Of a DNA stretch of 64,000 nucleotides, positions 36,651-45,900 are shown piece by piece. Source of the stretch: an uncultured Christensenella sp. (lineage in GTDB: Bacteria; Bacillota; Clostridia; Christensenellales; UBA3700); assembly GCA_910584635.1 (NCBI GenBank), contig CAJUBA010000006.1, forward strand, positions 22,760 through 86,759, read 5' to 3'. The position numbers and the translations under genes are program-made. The notes below the pieces were generated by a model. It worked only from the letters and a program-made list of their open reading frames with translations. It made no database searches and was not told where the DNA came from. Numbering within the stretch: the first letter of the stretch is position 1; each line of letters starts with the position of its first letter.

Positions 36651-37190
36651 ATGAAAGGATTATATTATATTTTATTAAACAAAGAGCAAATTAACGATAT
36701 TGTGGGCGACGCTATTGCCGATATCGAAAGCAGTTCGTGCGCTGAAAACGATGTTGTTAATTCCCATTGGAGAATGAAAAGCGACGATGACGGTTTACAC
36801 GTTGAATATATTTGTTTAACAAATTGTGAAAAAGAGATTTTGGAGCAGTTGGATTTTTATAATTTAGGAAATATAGAGAATATAAATACTGTTGATATCT
36901 TTACGTTTCTTAAAGAAAAGAATGTGAATTTTATATATTATTGCGTTGGCGAGACATCAGTAAAATCATATTTAATTGAAATGTTGTCGCAACGGAAGCG
37001 AACCTCAAAACTTGAGAAAATGCCATATATAAATGTAAAGTTTAATGGGAAATTGAATGAAAATCTAACTTGTTTAATAACAGCGTCTAAGAGTGAAATC
37101 GATCCTGTTGTAGAACAAAAAATATTCGAAAAAATACATGATTTTGCTGAGGATACCAACCATATAGAGATAAAAAAATATCGCGCATAA
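36651..37190 (+). CDS. Candidate immunity protein, family C copy 3
   Basis: A 179-residue paralogue (MKGLYYILLNKEQINDIVGD; ends LTCLITASKSEIDPVVEQKI then KKYRA). It shares with copy 2 the segment around LDFYN and FLKEKNVNFIYYCVGE, and with copy 1 the stretch KLEKMPYIN/VKFNGKLNENL, so it looks like a mosaic of the two. Cytosolic, function unknown. Confidence 0.62.
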   Translation: MKGLYYILLNKEQINDIVGDAIADIESSSCAENDVVNSHWRMKSDDDGLHVEYICLTNCEKEILEQLDFYNLGNIENINTVDIFTFLKEKNVNFIYYCVGETSVKSYLIEMLSQRKRTSKLEKMPYINVKFNGKLNENLTCLITASKSEIDPVVEQKIFEKIHDFAEDTNHIEIKKYRA

Positions 37191-37205
37191 AGAGGAGCAA
37201 AACAA

Positions 37206-37244
37206 ATGAAAGCCTTTGGAGTTGTTTTTGAAGTATGCTATTAA
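37206..37244 (+). pseudogene. Start-codon remnant of a lost gene
   Basis: After an AGAGGAG site an ATG opens only 12 codons (MKAFGVVFEVCY) before TAA. A good ribosome site with such a short frame, inside a shuffled gene cluster, suggests the 5' end of a gene whose remainder was removed by recombination with family B copy 2. Confidence 0.35.
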
Positions 37245-37265
37245 ATTTAATTAAGGAGGAGAGAT

Positions 37266-38255
37266 ATGGCAAAGAAAGACTTATATTGTATAAAGACAAA
37301 TAAAGGATATGGTTTGTTTCAGGAATACGATAGTTACCACACTATGTTTGGTTATCCTACTGTGTTTAACGATAAAATGTTTTACATAGTATATTACTAT
37401 CAAATTAAAACGCTGTCTGATATAGAGATAAAACAGGCAATGCAGGGAGAGTACTATTATTCGCGTATAAGTTTTGAAATATGGAAAAAAGGATTCCCCC
37501 AAAATACTTTATTGAGTAATCCTAACGTAGAGTATAGCGCAAAAGATTTTGGAATTAAGGAAGAAGACCCGTATTTTGGTAAATGCAGCGTAACGTATTT
37601 GGGACAGTATGATTTGCCTTTAAGTGTAGAATTGCCAAAATATTCTCGAAATTTGGATTTATCCAAACTCACGGGACAGTATAAATGGTATATTCACAAC
37701 GAGGTAAATAATTGCTTAGAGAAAAACGAACGAGGCAAACCAATCTCATATAAGAAACTCAATGAAGAAATAAAGTCTTATCCTAGATACTTGGGAATTC
37801 CTTTAATGGAACTCTTGAAACGGTTTAATGCTGATTACAGGCAGAATGAGGATGACAAATGGGTAGAGAGATATTTCGAAGAATTTTATGAGGAAAATCC
37901 GCAATATCGCCCGTCTAAGTTGAAGTATGAAGAAGTAAAGTATCCGTTGCCGGTAAATGAACTGCGAGAATTGAGCAAGGATATAGAAGAAGAAAAGGAA
38001 AGGAAAGAGTATGAAAGATTCTGCGACAAAATAGAAGAATTGTGTCTAGTATTTTTAGATGGAATAGACCAAGATAAAAAGGCAGTACGAAAGTGGTTAA
38101 AAGCCTTAATAGACGGTTTGAATAGTCTAAATAAAGAAACGGGATTGATAGATACATTAGAAGCAGAGATAATCTACGAGTATGTGTCAAACATATTGAA
38201 ATCGCTAAAAAAGATAAGTCTATTAGAATATTTAGAAGAAAAAAGAGATTGGTAA
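37266..38255 (+). CDS. Candidate immunity protein, family B copy 2
   Basis: A 329-residue paralogue of the gene at 33082, with GGAGGAGAG before the ATG. The N-terminal part is clearly related but diverged (DLYCIKTNKGYGLFQEYDSY, with an extra HTMFGYPTVFNDKMF). From 37932 to the stop it is base-for-base identical with the first copy by visual comparison. Helical charged C-terminus, no export signal, family unknown. The identical tail implies that the tail is either under gene conversion or is a common partner-binding part, with the variable front giving specificity. Confidence 0.65.
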   Translation: MAKKDLYCIKTNKGYGLFQEYDSYHTMFGYPTVFNDKMFYIVYYYQIKTLSDIEIKQAMQGEYYYSRISFEIWKKGFPQNTLLSNPNVEYSAKDFGIKEEDPYFGKCSVTYLGQYDLPLSVELPKYSRNLDLSKLTGQYKWYIHNEVNNCLEKNERGKPISYKKLNEEIKSYPRYLGIPLMELLKRFNADYRQNEDDKWVERYFEEFYEENPQYRPSKLKYEEVKYPLPVNELRELSKDIEEEKERKEYERFCDKIEELCLVFLDGIDQDKKAVRKWLKALIDGLNSLNKETGLIDTLEAEIIYEYVSNILKSLKKISLLEYLEEKRDW

Positions 38256-38317
38256 AAAGAGTGTTAGGCAAGGTAATCTATAGACAAGAACTTTAGAGGT
38301 ACATTAGGAGATAAAAT

Positions 38318-39328
38318 ATGATAAAAAAATGTGGAGATGGAAGTGTAAAAATAGAACTTCCGCAAGATTTGGAAATAATGAATGAGTGTATAAATTACAT
38401 CAATGAAAACCGATGCAATTATATTTGGATTAATGTAGAGAATTGTGAGCAGCCGGTTAATTTAGATTTTTTATATAAGATTGAAAGACCTGATATGGTG
38501 AATCATCTGAAATTGTGTGGCAAATTAACTATAAGCGATGTGGTTTATAGATTTACAAATCTTGAAGAATTGTCTTATTTTGTGGAAAATAAAAAAACCG
38601 GTATTAATTTGTCTAAATTTCCGAATTTAGAAATTTTGGTTACTGCTCAAGCAAGCCAACTTGAAAATTTGGATAAATCGTCGGTAGTGGCGTATGCGCA
38701 GTATGATGACGGTAAAATAAAGCCGGAAATAATACGACAATTGAAAGGACTTGTAGATTTAAGACTTCACGGACCGAAGGACTTTTCCTTTGATTTTATA
38801 GAAAACCCGGAGAAGTTGAAAATTACATTTATAACACAGTGCAACGTTAAGAATCTTCACGGAATTGAAAGAATAAAAAATCTGCATTTACTGTGTTTGA
38901 CGCATTGCAGGTCGATAAGTAGTATAGAAGGAATATCAAAGGTTTCGAATCTAAAAAAATTATGGATAGATTCCTGTCCTAAATTGGAAGATATATCGGA
39001 GATAAAAAATCTTGAGAATTTGAAAGTATTGATATTGGAAAATATCAAGAAATGCGATTTAAGTTTTTTGGAAGGAATGAAATGTACTGAGTCTTTGGAA
39101 TGCTTGGTACTTAGGAATTGCGGAAGTATACCGTCAATAAAGTTTTTTGAAAGGTATCCTAAATTGCAGTGTTTTGATTTCGTGTATACAAACATAATAG
39201 ACGGGGATTTGACGCCGTGTCTTAGATTAAAAGAAGCAAATACATTTAACAAAAGACATTACAACTTGAAGGATACTCAATTACCCGATAGCGGCGGATT
39301 TGGCGAATGGTGGCTAAAAGAGGATTGA
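38318..39328 (+). CDS. Leucine-rich-repeat protein, copy 2 (candidate immunity)
   Basis: A 336-residue paralogue of the gene at 31935 with AGGAGA before the ATG. LRR units include LVDLRLHGPKDFSFDFIE, LHLLCLTHCRSISSIEGI, LKKLWIDSCPKLEDISEI and LKVLILENIKKCDLSFLEG. The C-termini of the two copies are the most alike (KRHYN then QLP) and the N-terminal 120 residues the least. Both copies follow the same recombined spacer sequence, so gene and leader moved together. Cytosolic; immunity role inferred. Confidence 0.72.
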   Translation: MIKKCGDGSVKIELPQDLEIMNECINYINENRCNYIWINVENCEQPVNLDFLYKIERPDMVNHLKLCGKLTISDVVYRFTNLEELSYFVENKKTGINLSKFPNLEILVTAQASQLENLDKSSVVAYAQYDDGKIKPEIIRQLKGLVDLRLHGPKDFSFDFIENPEKLKITFITQCNVKNLHGIERIKNLHLLCLTHCRSISSIEGISKVSNLKKLWIDSCPKLEDISEIKNLENLKVLILENIKKCDLSFLEGMKCTESLECLVLRNCGSIPSIKFFERYPKLQCFDFVYTNIIDGDLTPCLRLKEANTFNKRHYNLKDTQLPDSGGFGEWWLKED

Positions 39329-39365
39329 TGCGATAAAAAAGAATAGAGAAGAATATTCTTGAAAA

Positions 39366-39473
39366 ATTGAAACGGAATATAGCACTTTTATAGTCGTATC
39401 AGATAAATTCAAATCAATAATCGCTAAAAACAAATTCACAGGCATAGGATTTAGCAAAGTGATAACGGAATAG
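39366..39473 (+). pseudogene. 3' relic of an Imm11-like gene
   Basis: An open stretch without a start codon encodes ETEYSTFIVVSDKFKSIIAK then NKFTGIGFSKVITE and a stop, matching the last 35 residues of the three complete Imm11-like proteins (the ending VITE is that of copy 2). It is followed by a decayed form of the same spacer that follows copy 2. The front of this fourth copy has been deleted. The rest of the 233-bp gap 39329-39561 shows nothing else. Confidence 0.85.
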
Positions 39474-39561
39474 AAAAAGTAGAATGGTAATAAAGTAGAG
39501 CGTTTGGCGAAATAACTATAGACAAGAATTTTAGATTTACATTATTAGGAGGAACAAAAAA

Positions 39562-39948
39562 ATGAAAAATTTGAAAAAGCAGTTCAACAAATGGATGAAC
39601 ACCGAAATGCAGAAGATTAAGGGCGACGCGATTGCGTACTGCGTTTTAATCTATGAAGAAGCGGACGACGAATCGGAAGATAAGTATTCTGTCGATTTGG
39701 TTGCGTTTGACGAGTATGACGAATACGACTGCGATTGGGCGTGCGGGGACGGAATTTATGCCAGCCATTGCGACGACACGTTGATGTATTTCGATATGCA
39801 GGGCGGATGGGAAGTATGTTTGGAAGAAGTAAAAAATCTTATAGACAGTTATATTGAAGAAGGTAAATACGCCAACGTACTTAAAAATGCGGAAGCGGTA
39901 GGTTACGGATTTGCCGACGGAGATATAGAAATAGCGTACAGCAAATAA
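39562..39948 (+). CDS. Acidic 128-residue protein, candidate immunity
   Basis: Soluble, very acidic protein preceded by AGGAGGAAC. The centre is rich in Asp, Glu, Tyr and Cys (EYDEYDCDWACGDGIYASHC), followed by an amphipathic helix (WEVCLEEVKNLIDSYIEEG). Base and codon use are closer to the host-like genes around than to the AT-rich immunity cluster. Acidic small cytosolic proteins often block basic nuclease toxins, but no family is recognised and the role is inferred only from position after the Imm11-like relic. Confidence 0.6.
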   Translation: MKNLKKQFNKWMNTEMQKIKGDAIAYCVLIYEEADDESEDKYSVDLVAFDEYDEYDCDWACGDGIYASHCDDTLMYFDMQGGWEVCLEEVKNLIDSYIEEGKYANVLKNAEAVGYGFADGDIEIAYSK

Positions 39949-40085
39949 TACGTTATTAACAGTATAAAAGACCTGTAGTTAGATTAACTAAATAGGTTTA
40001 GGGTATAGGGGAATACCTAAAACGCTAATAGGATTGATACTAACTGTTTAGAGGGAAAATACGCAAATAAAAAGGAACAAAACAA

Positions 40086-42962
40086 ATGAAGAATTTTTCA
40101 GGGAAGATAATAAGTTTTTGCAAACGAAATCCGATAGCGACGGCGTTGATTGCATTGAGCGTCGTAACTTTGATTGTTTCAATAATACTTTTGGCGACGC
40201 TTATACCGCGTTCGAATTTGACGAAAATCGAAATAGTTAATTTGCCTGAAAAAACCGATTACATAGAAGGCGAAGACGTAAACACCGACGGTATGGTCGT
40301 AAAGGCGTATTACGGCAAGAAAAGCAAAACGGTTACCGATTATTACGTCGATAAAAAACAAGTCGGGATTAACGATAAAGAAATAAAGGTTTCTTATTCC
40401 GACAACGGCGCGGTAAAAAGCGCGACGTACGCTATCAGCGTAGTTAAAAAGGATATTGTTTCGCTGGAAATTACCAAGTCGCCTGACAAATTAAAATATA
40501 TCGAACATTCTTATTTCCGACCTGACGGTATGGAAGTTACCGCCTATTACAACAACGGAAAAAGCGAAGTCGTAGAAGGTTGGGAATACGACAAGAAAGG
40601 CAAGTTGCAAATAGACGATACGCTGATAAGAGTAAGTTACGGCGGAAAGAGCGCAACCGTCGCTATCGAAATCGAAGCCAAAGTTTTGCAATCCGTTTAC
40701 TTAAAGAAAACGCCCGTCAAACTGTCATATACGGAAGGCGAATATTTTGATTTTCTCGGCGTGGAAGTATACGCTAAATACGCCAACGCAGACGACGAAT
40801 TGATAAAAGATTGGGAATATGACAAAACCGGGACTTTGATACTGTCGGACAAGTACGTAGAGTTTTCGTTCACTATGCACGGCGTAACAAAGACGGTAGG
40901 AGTTTCCATTACTGTAATCGAAGCACCCGATATTGACGAAGAGCAGAAGTTTTTGCAGGACGTGTTGGATTTGTTGCCGCCTATCGAGTCTATGAACGAA
41001 GATAATCTTTCGAGCATAGAATACGCAATATCTTTGTTGGACGGCGTGAATCAACTTACGCCCGAGCAGATTGCTCTAAAAGAGTCTTTGGAGAATAAAA
41101 GAGATGAAATAGTCAATTCTCTTCCGCCCGTTGAGGAGAAAGTATACGACGTCGTTTACAAACTTCCCGAAGGTTTGGAATTTGAAGACGTTGATTTCGG
41201 GGAAAATCCCGATAGGTACAAAAACAGCGACGGGGCGATTATTCTAAAGCCCGCAGTATCTCAATCGGCGGTAGACGGAGGATATTATTTCAACGGTTGG
41301 CTTCTTAACGGACAAGTCGTCGACAAGTTGGATAACATATCTTCCGACGTTACGATCTTTGCCGATTTCAAGTTGACGCCCACTGTAAAAGTGCTATTCT
41401 TGGATTATTATGACAATACGTTGCTTGCCGAGCAGTTGGGTATTATCAGAACGGAAAAATACGATTTGCTTTCCGCAGGTATAAATTCAGCGTTAATATC
41501 TGCGAAAGGGGAAATTCCGATAGCGTTTTACAACAAAGATAAGACAAGAATAACCGTAGCCGATTTGAGTAAAGGAAAAGAAGTATCCGTATACGTCGTT
41601 ACGGCGAAAGCGAGAGAGTTGCATATAGACGGAAGCCAAGGCGCGAGCGTAAGTTGGTCGTACGGTTTTGAGGTGGAAGGCAATGCCGAGCAGACTTCCG
41701 AGATGCCGGACGTGGGAAGCGTGTTTGTTATTCCGATAGGAGCAAGCGTAAAAATAGTGTCCATGCACGCTAATATAGACGATATTTTAGTGGACGGAGT
41801 AAGCAAGGGAGAAAATCTCAACAATACCGTCGTTCAAGCGGAATTTACCATGACGGAAGGAGAGTACGCGGTTTCCGTTACGTTCAAGACCAAACTTTCC
41901 GAGATGGCTACGCTGTCGTTTTTGGGTTACAACCAACATTCCATAGTCTATCCGCCGGGATGGGACGGAGTGATATCAAGCGTGGATTTGAAGACGGTAA
42001 AATTTATCTACGACGAGGACAACGCCAATTATCTAACCGTTTATACGATAAACGGCGAAAAGTATTATTTCGACGATTTGGCGAGTTATCGCTTTGACGG
42101 AGATACTCAAATTTACGTAAGCAGAGTAAGCAACAGTTTTGACTTTACGCTATATTATCAGGGCGGGTTCGAGCGTATTGACGAACTTGTCGGCAAGCAG
42201 ACTTTGCAAGATGCTTTGAGCGGTTTTTCCCAAGAGGCTTTGGAAGTCCTAAACGCTATACTTGACGACGGCAGACTTTATCTCGACGCGCAGAAAACAA
42301 ACGCCGTAAGCGCAGAAGATTTGCTCGCAAGAATCATCAGAAGCGATATTGTAGTTTACAGCGATTGGGAACGTCCAGCCGAACCCGCTCCGTCTTTCGA
42401 CGAAGTGGATTACAGCGGCAAAGATTTCGTCAATACCTGGACGGCGTTGTTCGTTAAAGACGCGGACGTTTTGTCATCCGAGTTGATTTTGAGCGCCGAC
42501 GGACTTTACGGTTACAAGACGTTTGTCAACGGCGCAGTTTCCGCCGACGTAAGCGGTATTTACCGTATAGAAAACGGTAAAGTTGTATTGAAAACCGCGC
42601 AGTTCAATCAGCCTTATCAACTTTTCCAAAAAGAAGATATTGCGATTGACGTCGAGTTCGCTTGCGACGGTTTGACGCGCGTCAATTTCATAGATATTCG
42701 CGATACCCAAATGACCGTATTCGAACATACAATGACCTGCGGAAACGTAAGACCGGTCAATTATACGAATAGGGATTTTATAGGGACTTACGAATTAAAC
42801 GGCGCAAAAATTGAATTGAGAGAAAACGGCACTGCCGTAATAGTATACGACAATCAATCTTTCACGGTAAATTACAGAGTCGACGAAGATGGAAAACTTA
42901 TCGTCTTCGACAACGGCGATTTGGGTACCGGAGAAGTAAAAGGTATTTGGGAGGTAAAATGA
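40086..42962 (+). CDS. Membrane-anchored surface protein with Ig-like domains
   Basis: A 958-residue protein with one N-terminal membrane helix (about 18-40, ALIALSVVTLIVSIILLATL) and a large exterior. Three bacterial Ig-like (Big_3-type) domains follow, recognisable by repeats such as LPEKTDYIEGEDVNTDGMVV, SPDKLKYIEHSYFRPDGMEV and TPVKLSYTEGEYFDFLGVEV (about 48-290). A helical stretch (290-350), an InlB-like module (VVYKLPEGLEF, GYYFNGWLLNGQ) and several C-terminal beta domains complete it. No LPXTG. The stop overlaps the ribosome site of the next gene, which starts 1 base later, so the two are co-translated. Probably a surface adhesin or structural partner. Confidence 0.82.
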   Translation: MKNFSGKIISFCKRNPIATALIALSVVTLIVSIILLATLIPRSNLTKIEIVNLPEKTDYIEGEDVNTDGMVVKAYYGKKSKTVTDYYVDKKQVGINDKEIKVSYSDNGAVKSATYAISVVKKDIVSLEITKSPDKLKYIEHSYFRPDGMEVTAYYNNGKSEVVEGWEYDKKGKLQIDDTLIRVSYGGKSATVAIEIEAKVLQSVYLKKTPVKLSYTEGEYFDFLGVEVYAKYANADDELIKDWEYDKTGTLILSDKYVEFSFTMHGVTKTVGVSITVIEAPDIDEEQKFLQDVLDLLPPIESMNEDNLSSIEYAISLLDGVNQLTPEQIALKESLENKRDEIVNSLPPVEEKVYDVVYKLPEGLEFEDVDFGENPDRYKNSDGAIILKPAVSQSAVDGGYYFNGWLLNGQVVDKLDNISSDVTIFADFKLTPTVKVLFLDYYDNTLLAEQLGIIRTEKYDLLSAGINSALISAKGEIPIAFYNKDKTRITVADLSKGKEVSVYVVTAKARELHIDGSQGASVSWSYGFEVEGNAEQTSEMPDVGSVFVIPIGASVKIVSMHANIDDILVDGVSKGENLNNTVVQAEFTMTEGEYAVSVTFKTKLSEMATLSFLGYNQHSIVYPPGWDGVISSVDLKTVKFIYDEDNANYLTVYTINGEKYYFDDLASYRFDGDTQIYVSRVSNSFDFTLYYQGGFERIDELVGKQTLQDALSGFSQEALEVLNAILDDGRLYLDAQKTNAVSAEDLLARIIRSDIVVYSDWERPAEPAPSFDEVDYSGKDFVNTWTALFVKDADVLSSELILSADGLYGYKTFVNGAVSADVSGIYRIENGKVVLKTAQFNQPYQLFQKEDIAIDVEFACDGLTRVNFIDIRDTQMTVFEHTMTCGNVRPVNYTNRDFIGTYELNGAKIELRENGTAVIVYDNQSFTVNYRVDEDGKLIVFDNGDLGTGEVKGIWEVK

Positions 42963-42963
42963 T

Positions 42964-45900
42964 ATGAAAAGAGAAAAGACTTTTACAAAAGGCGGAGTAT
43001 TCGCGGTATTATTGTTGATTTTTGCCGTCGCGATATTTGCGGGAGTCAATTCGCGCGCTTTGGCTGCGGTTGAGTCGGGAGAAGATTATACTTTCGAGAC
43101 CGTTCCCGTCGAGAAAATAGAAATTTCCGTCGACGGCAATCTAAGCAAGGTTCAACCCCGTCAGCAATTTACCGTGTCTTACGAGGTCAGTCCTTGGTAT
43201 ACTACCACAAAAGAAGTATATTTCAATATATCGCCTGCAACCAGCGCGACTGTCGGCAGGGTGTCGACGGTTGAGTTGAAAAACGGCAAAGCGGTCGGAA
43301 ACGCCGTTATTACCGTATCTCCTGACGCAGAAGTAGGAAGTACGTTTAGCGTAAACGCGGGAGTGGACGGAATAGAGAGCAACTCCGTTGAAATGACTGT
43401 CGAGAAAATCCCAGTTAATAGAATAAAACTGTCTTTGCAAGGCAACGACGACAAACTGCATATAGGCAAGACAAGAAGCGTTGCCTGCGAATTCACTCCT
43501 TCTTACGCAAGCGATTTGTCTTTGCGTTACGAGTTGTCGGGCGACGGCATGAAATACATAGAGTATTTTGACGAGGAAAACGGCGTTATAAAAGCAAAAC
43601 AGGATGTATCCGTTATCGACGTCAATTCTACCGTAACTCTGACTGCGTATTCGATAGACAATCCCAACGCGTACGACAGCGTTACGATGACTTTGTATAT
43701 GCCAACTACGGTTGTCGAAATTTTCGCGGACACTCCGCTCGGTCGGTACAATTCGCAAGGACAGGCTATGGCGATAGCAAACAGCGGCTCGGGAGATACA
43801 GTCTTTTTGCGCGCTACCGTCAACGGCGTAGATTCCGCGGGATTGAATTACGTAATCGTAAAAGGTCAGGAATACGTTGAGGACGGCTACGTTCACTCCG
43901 ACGGTTCGTTTACTTTAAGACCTACTTCCGATTGGTCGGAGAGTATGAAGAAACCGCACCCCGAAGTGAAGATAAGAGCGGCTTACAGCGACGGTTTTGA
44001 CGAAATCACAGTCGCGGTGTATATTCCTGTCGAAAGCCTGACTTTCATCAACGCGGTTGACAGTAAAGTGGAAAACTTCCGTTCTTACAATTTGAAAGCC
44101 CAGGCTTTGCCCGAATACGCTACTTTGCTGGCAGACAGCGAACTTCCGATTATCTATTCGTTGGGCGATACGGATTCTTCCGTTGCGTTTGTGGACTCCG
44201 AAGGTTTGCTTACTTTGCCTAAGTCTTTGACGAGCAAAGGCAGCGTAATAGGATTTTCGGCGAATTTGGTCAATGCATGGGAGGGCGTCGACGTAATGCC
44301 TTTGCGGCGCAATTTGACGGTAATGCCCGTTTATGCGAAATGGTTTGAAAGCGTAAAGATAGTAAAAGACGAAATAGCGTTGGACAACGAAAAAGTCAAG
44401 GCGCTTCCGTCCGATTTGTTGAGAGTAGCGGTCGTTTACGACGTGGACAACGTAACGGATATAGACATTACGCTCAGTCAAAACAGCGATATTATCGCTA
44501 CTTCGGGAGATTCGATAACGGTATCTTCGCTAAGCGCAATGAAAGAAGACAATCCGTTCATTGAGATAGACGTAATCTACGACCACGGCGGAAACGTATT
44601 CTCTAAGAAATGCTATCTGTCAATTTATATTCCCGCATTGAGCGGGGAAATAGCGGACGCTAATTTCCAAAGGGACGATTCGCTCGATCTTAATTCGTTG
44701 ATTACGATAAACGGACACGGACACGCAAGCAACAAGACTGTAGAATGGGGCGAGCCTATCGTAACCGCAGATAAAAACGGTATCGTCGCTAAATGCGAAG
44801 ACGGTTTTCTCTACATCTCTACTTTTGCAAACGCAGGTACTAAAGTAAGAGTTCCTTATAGGACGTTTGACAGCAATGCTTGGCAGTATAAAGATTTTAC
44901 GGTATCGGATCTTAACGAAAGATTCTCGTTGGAATATATGCAGACCAGCGGAAAAGATAATAAGAAATACGACGTAAATCCCGTCGCTCCGCAACTTGAA
45001 GAAGGACAAAGCGTAAGTTTGCATCTCAAATACAAGGGCTTGGGCGGTAAAGTAAACTTCGGTTTGACATATTCCGTCGAAGTGTCTTCCAACGCTACGT
45101 TTGCTTATTCAAGCGGAATTAAAGATTACGACGCGTTTACTTTGAGCGTAAAATCGGGACAGAGCGGTAGAGATAATTACGTAACTTACAAGATTACCGT
45201 CCATGACGGAACGGCGACTTATTATATCTATACGGACGGCGTAAGCGCGCCGAACGGCAGTCAAAGTAAGGCAGAGAACTTAGAGAAAATTTCCGTATTC
45301 AAACGCGTCAGCGGCACTTTGAGCGTATCGCACGCTTGGGTAGAGGTTGGCGATATTATGGATTTGACCGGTTGGGATTCCTCTTTTACTTACAACCGAG
45401 AAGATTTGGTATGGAGTATATCCGGCGGAAAAATGGAAGGAAATAAAATAGCCGAAGCGCCGAGAAGCGGTTTCATGCTTACTATTACGGCAAATCAAAA
45501 GTACAACGGAACGGATATTAACTTCTATTCGGAAGTATTCTTTAGTTCGATTATTTACTATTATGAAAACGATTCTAATGAAATAAAACATAAAAAAAGC
45601 GTGTATAAAAGAGAAGGTTGCAGCATTACAATCGAGGGCGAATTATGTACGAGAGACGGATATTTACAGATAGGTTGGTCTACTGCGAATAAAGGTCAAA
45701 AAGATTATGAGTTCGGCGAAATCTATTCCGGCGCGCAAGATAAAGATTTGTACGCGTATTGGGTACGTACGTCATTCCTTGTGCATATCGGTCAAGACGG
45801 GGATGTGGATGGCAATTCAGGCGGGGAAGAAATACAGTTGGATGAAAATCAGAACAAAGATTTCTATACCAGGAATTATCTTGTTGATTTGAATATAGAC

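Noticed and set aside
39998..40022. Hairpin TTTAGGGTAT/ATACCTAAA before the Ig-like surface gene
   Set aside because: The stem is imperfect and is not followed by a T run, so neither a terminator nor another function can be supported.
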